From an uncultured bacterium (GTDB lineage: Bacteria; CSSED10-310; CALFER01): DNA of 64,000 nt. This document shows, piece after piece, positions 25,982 to 33,930 of this stretch. A program made the position numbers and the translations under genes. Within the stretch, counting starts at the first letter, position 1, and each line of letters begins with the position of its first letter. A model generated the notes under the pieces. It was given only the letters and a program-made list of their open reading frames with translations. It had not been told where the DNA came from and did not search any database. The DNA is taken from positions 77,843-141,842 of the forward strand of contig CALFER010000059.1 in NCBI GenBank assembly GCA_937951895.1, written 5' to 3'.

Positions 25982-28495
25982 ATGCTGATTCCGGAAAACA
26001 AGATTCCTGTCAATATTGAAGATCAGATGCGGTCGGCGTTCATCGATTATGCGATGAGCGTCATCGTGGGACGCGCGCTTCCCGATGTCCGCGACGGTCT
26101 GAAACCGGTGCATCGCCGGATTCTGTTCGGCATGCACGAAATGGGTCTCGGCCCCACCCGAGGCTATCGCAAATCGGCCAAAGTCGTCGGCGAAGTCATG
26201 GGCAATTACCATCCGCACGGCGATCAGGCGATCTACGATTCCATCGTGCGCATGGCCCAGGATTTCTCCATGCGATACCCGCTCGTTGACGGCCAGGGCA
26301 ACTTCGGATCGGTCGACAACGATCCGCCGGCCGCCATGCGGTACACGGAAGTCAGGATGGCGAAGATCTCCGAGGAAATCCTCAGGGATCTCGAAAAGGA
26401 AACCGTCACATTCGTCCCCAATTACGACAACACGACCCATGAGCCCGATGTCCTGCCGGCCTCCTTCCCCAATCTGATCGTCAACGGCTCCAGCGGCATC
26501 GCCGTCGGTATGGCGACCAACATCCCGCCGCATAACCTGAACGAAGTCATCGATGCCCTGATCCACATGATCGACAATCCCGACAATACGGATCTCGATA
26601 TCATGCGGATCGTCACCGGCCCGGACTTCCCGACGGCGGCGATGATCTACGGACGGGACGGGATCCGCCAGGCCTACCTGACCGGGAGGGGTTCCATCAC
26701 GATCCGCGCACAGGCGGTGATCGAGCATCGTGAGAAGGCCGGCAAGGAAGACATCATCGTCACGGAACTGCCGTACCAGGTCAACAAGGCGGACCTGCTC
26801 ACCAAAATCGCGGAACTCGTCAAGGACAAAAAAATCGAGGGGATCTCGGACGTCCGCGACGAATCGGGACGCGAAGGCATCCGGGTCGTCATCGAACTGA
26901 AGAAGGATCAGATCGCCAAGGCGATTCTGAACCAGCTTTACAAACACACCCAGTTGCAGCTCAATTTCGGCGTCAACATGGTCGCGCTCGTCAACGGCCG
27001 ACCGGAAGTGCTGTCGCTGAAGAAAATGCTGGATCATTTCATTCTGCACCGTCGGGATGTCGTGGTCCGGCGCACCCGATACGACCTGAGGAAAGCAGAA
27101 GACCGGGCGCATATATTGGAAGGTCTGATCATCGCCCTGGATCATCTCGACGCGGTGATCACCCTGATCCGGGGATCGAAAACGGTCGAGGAAGCCCGAA
27201 ACGGACTGCAGACGCAGTTCGGCTTGTCCGAGGTTCAGGCACAGGCGATTCTCGATATGCGACTCCAGCGGCTGACGGGTCTCGAGAGAGACAAGATCCG
27301 CGAGGAATACCTCGAACTTCTCAAGGAAATCAGCCGGTTGCGCGCGATTCTGGAATCCGAGGCGCTGCTGATGAATCTGATCAAAACGGAACTGCTCGAA
27401 ATCAAGGCGAAATTCGGCGATCAGCGCCGGACACTGATTCTGGATGCGGACAGTGAGATCGATTATGAGGACATGATTGCGGAAGAGGACATGGTGGTGT
27501 TCGTGACGCATGAAAACTATGCGAAACGGACGCTGCTGTCGCTGTATCGGGCACAGAAACGGCGCGGGCAGGGTGCGACCGGCATTATCCCCAAGGAAGG
27601 GGACTTCACCGAACACCTGATCTTTGCCGGCACGCACGATATCCTGCTGATCTTCACCGACAAGGGACGCGTCTACAGACTGAAAGTCTATCAGTTGCCG
27701 CAGGGTAGCCGGACGGCGCGCGGCAGTTCACTGAAAAACCTCCTGTCGCTCGAATCCGACGAAAACGTCCGGGCGATTCTGCCGATCAAGAAATTCGAAG
27801 AGGGCAAATTCATCATGATGGGCACGCGCAACGGCATCGTGAAGAAAACATCCCTCGTCGAATACGACACCAATCGCTCGGGAGGACTCAAAGCCATCAT
27901 CATCGACGACGGCGACGAATTGATCAGCGTTCGGCTGACATCGGGCGAACAGGATGTCTTCATCGCGACCCATCAGGGGATGAGCATCCGGTTCAAAGAA
28001 ACCGATGTGCGCCCGATGGGCCGGGCGACACGCGGGGTGATCGGCATCCGGCTGGAACCCGATGATCATGTGATCGGCATGGAAGTGCTCTATGACGGCG
28101 CACTCATGCTGACCGTCTCCGAAAACGGCTACGGGAAGCGAACGAGCATCGAGGAGTACCGGACACAGACGCGCGGTGGCAAGGGCCTGATCAACATGAA
28201 GATCACGGAACGAAACGGCCCGGTCATGGGGATTCTGCAATCGTTCGGCGACGATGAGTTTCTCATGGTGACATCCCACGGGAAACTGATCCGGATCCGG
28301 GTCGACATGGAAAGCCTCCGGTCGATCGGACGGTCGACACAGGGCGTCATGCTGCAGGACATTGCGCGAGAAGGCGCGAAGATCGTAGCGGTGGCGCGGG
28401 TCGTGGAACGAGAAGGCGGCGAAGACCGTGGAGACGAGAACGGGGATGCGGGTGACGACGAACCCGAAACCGTTCAACCGGAATTGTTCAGCTAG
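25982..28495 (+). CDS. gyrA: DNA gyrase subunit A
   Basis: 837 residues. The catalytic Tyr121 lies in AAMRYTEVRMAK (Tyr122 in E. coli). The quinolone-determining region reads HPHGDQAIYDS, so residue 82 (E. coli Ser83) is Gln. The six-bladed C-terminal domain carries a GyrA box variant QTRGGKG (classical QRRGGKG), supporting gyrase rather than topoisomerase IV. The acidic tail ends PELFS. CAGGAG precedes the ATG, and a strong terminator follows at 28502-28550, closing the dnaN-gyrA unit. Confidence 0.97.
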   Translation: MLIPENKIPVNIEDQMRSAFIDYAMSVIVGRALPDVRDGLKPVHRRILFGMHEMGLGPTRGYRKSAKVVGEVMGNYHPHGDQAIYDSIVRMAQDFSMRYPLVDGQGNFGSVDNDPPAAMRYTEVRMAKISEEILRDLEKETVTFVPNYDNTTHEPDVLPASFPNLIVNGSSGIAVGMATNIPPHNLNEVIDALIHMIDNPDNTDLDIMRIVTGPDFPTAAMIYGRDGIRQAYLTGRGSITIRAQAVIEHREKAGKEDIIVTELPYQVNKADLLTKIAELVKDKKIEGISDVRDESGREGIRVVIELKKDQIAKAILNQLYKHTQLQLNFGVNMVALVNGRPEVLSLKKMLDHFILHRRDVVVRRTRYDLRKAEDRAHILEGLIIALDHLDAVITLIRGSKTVEEARNGLQTQFGLSEVQAQAILDMRLQRLTGLERDKIREEYLELLKEISRLRAILESEALLMNLIKTELLEIKAKFGDQRRTLILDADSEIDYEDMIAEEDMVVFVTHENYAKRTLLSLYRAQKRRGQGATGIIPKEGDFTEHLIFAGTHDILLIFTDKGRVYRLKVYQLPQGSRTARGSSLKNLLSLESDENVRAILPIKKFEEGKFIMMGTRNGIVKKTSLVEYDTNRSGGLKAIIIDDGDELISVRLTSGEQDVFIATHQGMSIRFKETDVRPMGRATRGVIGIRLEPDDHVIGMEVLYDGALMLTVSENGYGKRTSIEEYRTQTRGGKGLINMKITERNGPVMGILQSFGDDEFLMVTSHGKLIRIRVDMESLRSIGRSTQGVMLQDIAREGAKIVAVARVVEREGGEDRGDENGDAGDDEPETVQPELFS

Positions 28496-28501
28496 AAGAA
28501 A

Positions 28502-28550
28502 AGCCCCGTTCATCCTGACTGAAGTCGAGGGATCGAACGGGGTTTTTTTT
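28502..28550 (+). terminator. Rho-independent terminator after gyrA
   Basis: CCCCGTTC pairs with GAACGGGG across a loop that itself can pair partly (ATCC/GGAT), followed by a run of eight T at 28543-28550. It begins 7 bases after the gyrA stop. Confidence 0.9.
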
Positions 28551-28652
28551 ATCCACAGATTACGCAGATTACACAGATTGAACTGAATTGAAGCAGCGCT
28601 GGCCCTATCGGAAAAATTGGACCATGCGTAGCGCCGGCAGAGACGCCGGCGC
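28549..28652. repeat. Intergenic repeat-like sequence with DnaA-box match and a REP-like hairpin
   Basis: TTATCCACA at 28549-28557, a perfect DnaA box, begins a segment with two near-copies of an ACGCAGATT/ACACAGATT unit. At 28631-28652 GCGCCGGC and GCCGGCGC form an 8-bp stem with a six-base loop, like a REP element. The segment separates the gyrA terminator from the minus-strand terminator at 28658. I judge it a dispersed intergenic repeat; copies elsewhere in the genome would have to be found to prove it. Confidence 0.5.
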
Positions 28653-28657
28653 CGGGC

Positions 28658-28688
28658 AAAAAAAAAGGCCCCTCGCGAAGAGGGGCCT
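28658..28688 (-). terminator. Rho-independent terminator of the Cys-rich secreted-protein gene
   Basis: AGGCCCCTC pairs with GAGGGGCCT around a short loop, and on the minus strand the stem is followed by a T run of nine (28666-28658). It lies just past the stop of the gene at 28710-31814. Confidence 0.92.
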
Positions 28689-28709
28689 CAATCGATCAAT
28701 CAGAGTCGA

Positions 28710-31700
28710 TTACTTCTTCCGGAGAACACTCAGGCCGAGCAGTGCGCTGATCGCGAAGATCATGACGCCCAGGCCGAACGGACCGGAAGCCGGAACCGGC
28801 AGCGGAGTCGGGGTCGGGGGTTCGGCGTTGCCAAGGCAGAATGCGAGATCGGTCGGATCGGGTGTCCATGTGGTGGTGGACACCTGATAGGAGTAGCAAT
28901 CCGCGCCTGTGGCTGTCGAATTCACGGCCCAGTAGAAGGTCGAACCGTTGTTGGCGCCCACGATGCTGATCCAGCCGGTGAGCTGGGTTTCGCAGGTCGG
29001 CAGCTCGACGAAGTATTCATAGAGCGGGAACCCGAAGGCGGTCCAGGTCGTGTCGACCGGTGTGGCACCCACGATCGGATAGCTGCTCGTCAGGGCACCG
29101 GGCTGTCCGGCGTTGTCGGTCCAGAACTCGATCGTGAAATCGGTGTCGGCTGTACCTGTGTAGAGACCCCAGAACTTGACCCAGCAGACCGGATCAGTCA
29201 CGGTGTAGTCGTCATACATCAGGAAATCGCTGCCCAGATCCGAACCGTAGCCGTTGAATCCGGCATCCAGCGGGTTGACCGGCTGAGAGAGCTGTGAGGT
29301 GGCCGGGCAATCCAGGACGAAGGCCGGTGTGGCGGTCGGTGTGGCGGTCGGAGCGCAGTACGGGGCTTCGTGCTGATACACAACGATGTTGTCGATCATA
29401 TCCGGAGCTGAGTTGCCGCTCTCGTTCCAGAAGTTCAGTCGAACGGTTCCCGGTCCGCCAGTGCAGCAGAGGAATGACAGGTCGACAACCTGGGTTGTGC
29501 AGGTGTTGGCTACCGCAACCCAGTTCTGGACGAAGTCACCAGAGGGGTCTGTGCCGTCCCAAGTTGACTGGAGTGTGATGTCGGCTGTCGGATCCGTTGT
29601 GTATGCGAGCACCATGTAGGAATCATAAGCTCCTGAAACATGAGTTGTCAGGTCGAACTGGAGATACAGGGTGGCCAGCATCGGGTCGAAGTTGATGACC
29701 GGGGACACGGCGTAGTCTTCGTTCCAGTCGTTCACCGGATCAGCGACGTCGCCGATCTGGAGACCGATGGCGCTCGAGCAGCCGCCGCCGATAGATGTGC
29801 AGACCCAGGTGTTGCCATCGGGGCCGCTCGGACCACTGACTGCGTCATCATACATGTTGTCGACGATGGTGAGCGAGTGTCCGGGTCCCATGCATCCTTC
29901 GAAATTTTCGCTGTAGATGATGACGGTCGGGGCCGCGGTCGGAGACGGAGTCGGGGTGTTGGCGGTCGTGCAGGTCAGTGTCGCGACGTACGGTGAGCCG
30001 CAGGCGACATCGACGAACACGGACGGCAGAACAACCGCGTAGTAGTTGCCGGGAGCCACACCGATCATCGTGGCGGTCGCGGTTTCGCAGTAGTCTGCGG
30101 TCCCGGTGACGATGTCGGTCAGGGCGCAATCGGCGGAGGCGAGGCCAACGAGCATCGGGAATTCGCCGTAAGCGGTGAGAGTCAGGTCGGCGTATTCGGA
30201 TACGGTAACCTGGAACCAGTCGGTGTCGCGGTAGTTGTTGGTGCCGAACAGGTATGTTCCGCTTTCACCGCAGATGGTTTCGCCGCAGGTGATGGTCTGG
30301 AACACGTTCGGTGTCGAGTTGCAGCCGCCGTTGTAGGCATCGACGTAATCGGTCGTGCAGACCGGTTCGCCTTCGGCTGTGGCGCCTGGCGGGCAGGTGA
30401 CACACGGGGTCGGCGGAACATAGACTGCGATATTCAGTGTGAATGCTGTGATGCAATCCGGTGTCGGCCAGGTATCGAGCATGATGTAGTAGGTTCCGGG
30501 AGCCAGCAGGTTTTGGCCCATTGAGCCGCCGCCGGTGCCGGAGAAAGTAGCGATGTCGATACAGGTCGTCGGATCCGGCGGGCAGGCGTCATCGAGCAGG
30601 ATGCCGGTCCATGTGTCGGTAGTCGTGAAAGAGATTTCAACTTCTGTAGCTACTGTGACATCGAGCTGATAGATGATGTCGGCACCGCCGTCATAATAAC
30701 CCAGGCAGGTTGTCGCATAATCATTGTTCAACCCGCAGGTCGCGCCGGCAGCCGAGTAAGGCAGTGCGGCAGGAATGCTGATCGCGATCGCATTCGCGCA
30801 CACATCGCCGGGGCCGGCCGGAGGCGGAGTCGGTGTGACTGTCGGAGGTGTTCCGCAAGCGCCGGAAACCTTCGTGCAAACGATCCCGGATGTTGAGCCA
30901 TAGTTTTCCGCAACAATGATGTAGGTTCCAGCGGGCAATGTCGGGACCACGAGGGATGAAGAAGCGGTTGAGACCGGCGAACCGTTGCAGGTGTCGCCAA
31001 CGCATTCCGTGTCATCATTGGTTCCCACGACGGTCGTGCAGTCACTCTGAAGAACGGTCAGATACGTGTCGTGCGTGCCTGTTCCGGATACGCAGAATGT
31101 CACGCTGTAGCATTCTTCAACTGTGGTGAAGGTGTAGAACACATCATTCCCGTGGCCGGGGTACTGATTGGTGAAGAGCGAGGTGTCGGCCATTTCCTGA
31201 GCGCCGTTGAACGTGATCGGAAGAGCGGACGCGCAGGTGTCGCCGGCCATCGGTGTCGGTGTGACTGTCGGTGTCGGCGTCGGGCCGGAAGAATAGGTCA
31301 GGCTGAGGTTATCGATCAAGAGCCAGTTGTCGTCATTACCGCGGTATCGGAAGGCAATCCAGAATTGAGAAGAGCCGATAACAGCAGACAGGTCCACGTA
31401 GCGTGCTTCACAGGTTCTGACTCCGGTAATCGGACCATCAACGATGGTCCAGGATGCCGGCGTCACATTCGGGTCGACATATAGCGTACCTGTGAGATAC
31501 ATGACTGTCAGTTCGTCGAGGTAGAAGTCGCTGATGGATAGGCTGTATGCCAGGTTGACCACATCCGCTGTCGGTGTGGTGAACGGACCCCATACGACAT
31601 AGTCGACGTCGGCAACGGAGCCATAAGAGTGCCGCATGCTGGGTGAGGTACATCCGGCAGTGGTGCTGCGTACCCAAAGTGAGCCACCCGCGTCATTCTC

Positions 31701-31814
31701 GTAGATCGCGCTGCAGTCATTCGTCGCGAAATCGCATGACCATGGCAGAGACGTCTGCGCGTAGCTCGCGGTCGCCATCAAGGCAACCGTCAGAAAAAGT
31801 AACGCTTTCCTCAT
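28710..31814 (-). CDS. Cys-rich mosaic secreted protein with C-terminal anchor
   Basis: 1034 residues from the ATG at 31814, preceded by GGGAGGAAAA; the frame is open 27 codons upstream, but the signal peptide (MRKALLFLTVALMATASYA) starts here. Modules: an N-terminal jelly-roll-like domain (SCDFATNDC), two or three pre-peptidase-like beta modules with paired cysteines (GDTCASALPITFNG, GDVCANAIAISIPAALPYSA), a module with YLFGTNNYRDTDWFQVTVSEY, another jelly-roll-like domain starting IIYSENFEGC, and a final beta domain. Pro/Thr linkers separate most of them. The tail is VPASGPFGLGV, a hydrophobic stretch and LRKK. Related modules occur in the gene at 36620. No catalytic residues were recognised; a surface adhesive or structural role is inferred. 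Confidence 0.87.
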   Translation of the reverse strand: MRKALLFLTVALMATASYAQTSLPWSCDFATNDCSAIYENDAGGSLWVRSTTAGCTSPSMRHSYGSVADVDYVVWGPFTTPTADVVNLAYSLSISDFYLDELTVMYLTGTLYVDPNVTPASWTIVDGPITGVRTCEARYVDLSAVIGSSQFWIAFRYRGNDDNWLLIDNLSLTYSSGPTPTPTVTPTPMAGDTCASALPITFNGAQEMADTSLFTNQYPGHGNDVFYTFTTVEECYSVTFCVSGTGTHDTYLTVLQSDCTTVVGTNDDTECVGDTCNGSPVSTASSSLVVPTLPAGTYIIVAENYGSTSGIVCTKVSGACGTPPTVTPTPPPAGPGDVCANAIAISIPAALPYSAAGATCGLNNDYATTCLGYYDGGADIIYQLDVTVATEVEISFTTTDTWTGILLDDACPPDPTTCIDIATFSGTGGGSMGQNLLAPGTYYIMLDTWPTPDCITAFTLNIAVYVPPTPCVTCPPGATAEGEPVCTTDYVDAYNGGCNSTPNVFQTITCGETICGESGTYLFGTNNYRDTDWFQVTVSEYADLTLTAYGEFPMLVGLASADCALTDIVTGTADYCETATATMIGVAPGNYYAVVLPSVFVDVACGSPYVATLTCTTANTPTPSPTAAPTVIIYSENFEGCMGPGHSLTIVDNMYDDAVSGPSGPDGNTWVCTSIGGGCSSAIGLQIGDVADPVNDWNEDYAVSPVINFDPMLATLYLQFDLTTHVSGAYDSYMVLAYTTDPTADITLQSTWDGTDPSGDFVQNWVAVANTCTTQVVDLSFLCCTGGPGTVRLNFWNESGNSAPDMIDNIVVYQHEAPYCAPTATPTATPAFVLDCPATSQLSQPVNPLDAGFNGYGSDLGSDFLMYDDYTVTDPVCWVKFWGLYTGTADTDFTIEFWTDNAGQPGALTSSYPIVGATPVDTTWTAFGFPLYEYFVELPTCETQLTGWISIVGANNGSTFYWAVNSTATGADCYSYQVSTTTWTPDPTDLAFCLGNAEPPTPTPLPVPASGPFGLGVMIFAISALLGLSVLRKK

Positions 31815-32018
31815 ACATTTTCCTCCCGTAAGGTTAGGTTGGGTGAACACGAAAAAAGGGATTCTGCTCCCCTCAAAGCACACAGTGAAATGCAAAAATC
31901 ATTCCGAACCATTCGATCCGGATCGTCGAATTGACACCCCGATCCCGAATTCTTCGAAAATCCTGATTTTTCAACCATATAAACGCGATGCCCCCCCGCG
32001 CTCGATACCGACCCTTCC

Positions 32019-32047
32019 ATTCTAAGAATCGCCACACCCTTTTTCAA
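32019..32047 (-). promoter_or_regulatory. Putative promoter of the Cys-rich secreted-protein gene
   Basis: On the minus strand TTGAAA (32047-32042) and TAGAAT (32024-32019) are exactly 17 bases apart, each matching five of six consensus bases. The leader would be about 200 bases. The TAGAAT element is shared with the promoter candidate upstream of the lamin-tail gene at the left edge. Confidence 0.5.
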
Positions 32048-32444
32048 CCCGGTCGGATTGACAAAATTGCGTTCGTGGAGTGACAAAAAATGGTTGGCAG
32101 ACTGTAAACCAGCCCTGTTCCACAACGGATGGAACCGTCGATCAAACCAGCCCCAATAGCTGGACCGGGACGATTCTTCCGGGCATTCGGACACACCGCT
32201 GCACGCGTTCTTCATGACCGAAATTGGCATGCACGCCCGGAAAAAATCGCTCAATCCAACCTCCCCGTTGTCGCGCGGAATGGTCCTGGAGTTTCCGAGT
32301 ATACTCCTGATCCTCACGGGATTCAAAGAAAAATCATCAGGAAACCGCGCAGACTCACGGCCCCGCCGCCTCCCGGTCACTCTCGATCCCCGATGTCTCC
32401 ACCCGATAGTATGCACACCCCCCGGTTCCCCCCACATGTTGATG

Positions 32445-32473
32445 TTGGCTTCATTCGCAAAATTCTATATAGT
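32445..32473 (+). promoter_or_regulatory. Putative promoter of the Hpt-response regulator genes
   Basis: TTGGCT (32445-32450), a 17-base spacer and TATAGT (32468-32473). Transcription would start near 32480, downstream of the in-frame ATG codons at 32436 and 32442, so those could not be used by this transcript. Confidence 0.5.
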
Positions 32474-32510
32474 GCCTCCAACTCAAGACCGATTTGCCGG
32501 GGAGGCGGTT

Positions 32511-32909
32511 CTGAACATCGATCGTTACCAGTCCTTTTTCCTGACGCAACTCCAGAACAGTCTGCAGGTCATCCTCCTGTGCCTGAACGAATCGACGCCC
32601 GTCCGGCCGGATTCCGAACCGCCCTTGCGCACCGCCGCCCGCAAATACCATAATCTCAAAAGCAGTGCCGCCATGATGCAGATGCCGGTTCTTTCGGATA
32701 TCGCCGCCCTCGCCGAACGGATCCTTCTCGACGCCGCCGATACCGGCCTGCCGGATTCCGCCCGGACATCTCTGGAGGAAACGACCCGCCGGATCGGTCG
32801 GGAAGCCGCCCGCTCGCCCGACACTGGCCCTCTTTTTGCACTCTCCGACTGGGAGGGGTGCATGCAGAACCTTCGCGCGATTCTCGGACAGAAGGACCCG
32901 ATCGGATGA
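32511..32909 (+). CDS. Small Hpt (histidine phosphotransfer) domain protein, probable CTG start
   Basis: About 132 residues. The segment YHNLKSSAAMMQMPVLSDIAALAE matches the Hpt signature (His-x-Leu-Lys-Gly/Ser-Ser-Ala), with His47 as phospho-acceptor. The rest is helical and the C-terminal half may be a helical extension. The start is unusual: the best-placed Shine-Dalgarno (GGGGAGG, 32499-32505) is five bases before a CTG at 32511, and a promoter candidate just upstream excludes the earlier ATGs. Its stop overlaps the ATG of the response regulator (ATGA). It probably relays phosphate to that regulator; the partner kinase is not in the window. Confidence 0.68.
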   Translation: MNIDRYQSFFLTQLQNSLQVILLCLNESTPVRPDSEPPLRTAARKYHNLKSSAAMMQMPVLSDIAALAERILLDAADTGLPDSARTSLEETTRRIGREAARSPDTGPLFALSDWEGCMQNLRAILGQKDPIG

Positions 32910-33307
32910 CCGGACAGACGCTGAACATCGTGATCGTCGATGACGACGAGTTCGTGGGCGAAATCATGTCCGCCGGATTCGAAAACGATCCCGGATTCCG
33001 CATCATCAACTGCCCCTCGGCGGTCGACTTCGAAGAATCCGTCACGAATCTCGATATCCACGGCATCGTGCTCGACCTGTTTCTGCCCGATATCAACGGC
33101 ATGGATCTCCTCAAACGCATCAAAGCCGATCCGAAACTCCGGGATATCCCCGTCATCGTGCTCTCCGGAGTCGACGACATGGCGATCCGTCGGAAAACCA
33201 TCGAAGCCGGCGCGATTCACTTCATCACCAAACCCTTCGCCATCGCCGATCTGAAACGGCTTCTGGTCCGCGTCGTCGGGAAGTCGGCGGATCCGATTCC
33301 TTCCTGA
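32906..33307 (+). CDS. Single-domain response regulator (CheY-like receiver)
   Basis: 133 residues from the ATG at 32906, which overlaps the Hpt stop. All receiver positions are present: the acidic pair at 12-13 in IVIVDDDE, phospho-acceptor Asp57 in GIVLDLFLPD, Ser87 in VIVLSG and Lys109 in FITKPF. There is no output domain, so it must act through a protein partner or as a phosphate relay. A longer frame begins at 32858 but overlaps the Hpt gene deeply. It sits between the Hpt gene and a PHP-domain gene 20 bases downstream. Confidence 0.9.
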   Translation: MTGQTLNIVIVDDDEFVGEIMSAGFENDPGFRIINCPSAVDFEESVTNLDIHGIVLDLFLPDINGMDLLKRIKADPKLRDIPVIVLSGVDDMAIRRKTIEAGAIHFITKPFAIADLKRLLVRVVGKSADPIPS

Positions 33308-33327
33308 TCTCTCGGACAGTCCTCCCC

Positions 33328-33930
33328 ATGCTGATCGATATCCACGTACACTCGAAAGAACATTCACTCGATGCGCAGCTTCCGGCCCGGGACATCGTCC
33401 GATCTGCGATCGATGCCGGGTTGGACGGTGTCGTTTTCACCGATCATGGATATCGATGGCCGGATGCCGAGATGACGGAACTCCGCGAGACTTTTCCGGC
33501 GTTCCTGATCCTGTCGGGCGCCGAACTCATGTTCGATTCCATTCACATGCTGGTATTCAATGGCCTTCAGGGGGATCTCCCGGTATTCTCCGATCCGTCG
33601 GCGCTGACGCGATGTGCCGAGAGCCGCGGAGGCATCACGGTGGTGGCGCATGCATTTTCGCGGCACTACCGGGTCGGATCACTGGATATCCTGAAATCCG
33701 GCGCTCAGGGGATCGAAGTCTTCAACGCCCGGCGCGCATCCTGTGAAATGAGAAATGTGCTCTCCGCCCGGGAACTCGGATTGGCCGAACTGGCGGGATC
33801 GGACGAACACGGCCCGGACCGGGGACTGATCGGCCGCGCGGCGACGTTCTTCCCCGAACCGGTCGCGGATTCCTCGGATATCGTCCGTCAGATCCGCGAG
33901 CGCAAAACCAGAGCCTGGCGCAGGGTCTGA
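33328..33930 (+). CDS. PHP-domain metal-dependent phosphoesterase
   Basis: 200 residues. The four PHP metal-binding motifs are visible: IHVHSKEHS near the start, TDHGY near residue 38, SGAE near 62 with VVAHAFSRH in the middle, and GSDEHGPDRG towards the end. Such proteins hydrolyse phosphate esters (for example nucleotide or histidinol phosphates) with two or three metal ions. It follows the response regulator by 20 bases and may belong to the same transcript. The next gene runs towards it on the other strand and ends at the next base. Substrate unknown. Confidence 0.88.
   Translation: MLIDIHVHSKEHSLDAQLPARDIVRSAIDAGLDGVVFTDHGYRWPDAEMTELRETFPAFLILSGAELMFDSIHMLVFNGLQGDLPVFSDPSALTRCAESRGGITVVAHAFSRHYRVGSLDILKSGAQGIEVFNARRASCEMRNVLSARELGLAELAGSDEHGPDRGLIGRAATFFPEPVADSSDIVRQIRERKTRAWRRV

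Larger units (their letters stand above)
31815..32510. other. Long intergenic region between divergent genes
   Basis: About 700 bases without a convincing gene. Frames on both strands (for example 31811-32437 minus, 32129-32653 plus) have no Shine-Dalgarno, no recognisable protein and composition unlike real genes. What it does hold is a minus-strand promoter candidate at 32019-32047, a plus-strand promoter candidate at 32445-32473 and an imperfect palindrome around 31911-31936 centred on GATCCGGATC that could be an operator. Confidence 0.6.

Noticed and set aside
25298..27637. Long minus-strand open frame opposite gyrB and gyrA
   Set aside because: Antisense shadow of strongly conserved gyrase genes.
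31811..32653. Overlapping open frames on both strands in the 700-base gap before the Hpt gene
   Set aside because: No ribosome sites or recognisable proteins; promoter-like elements lie inside them.
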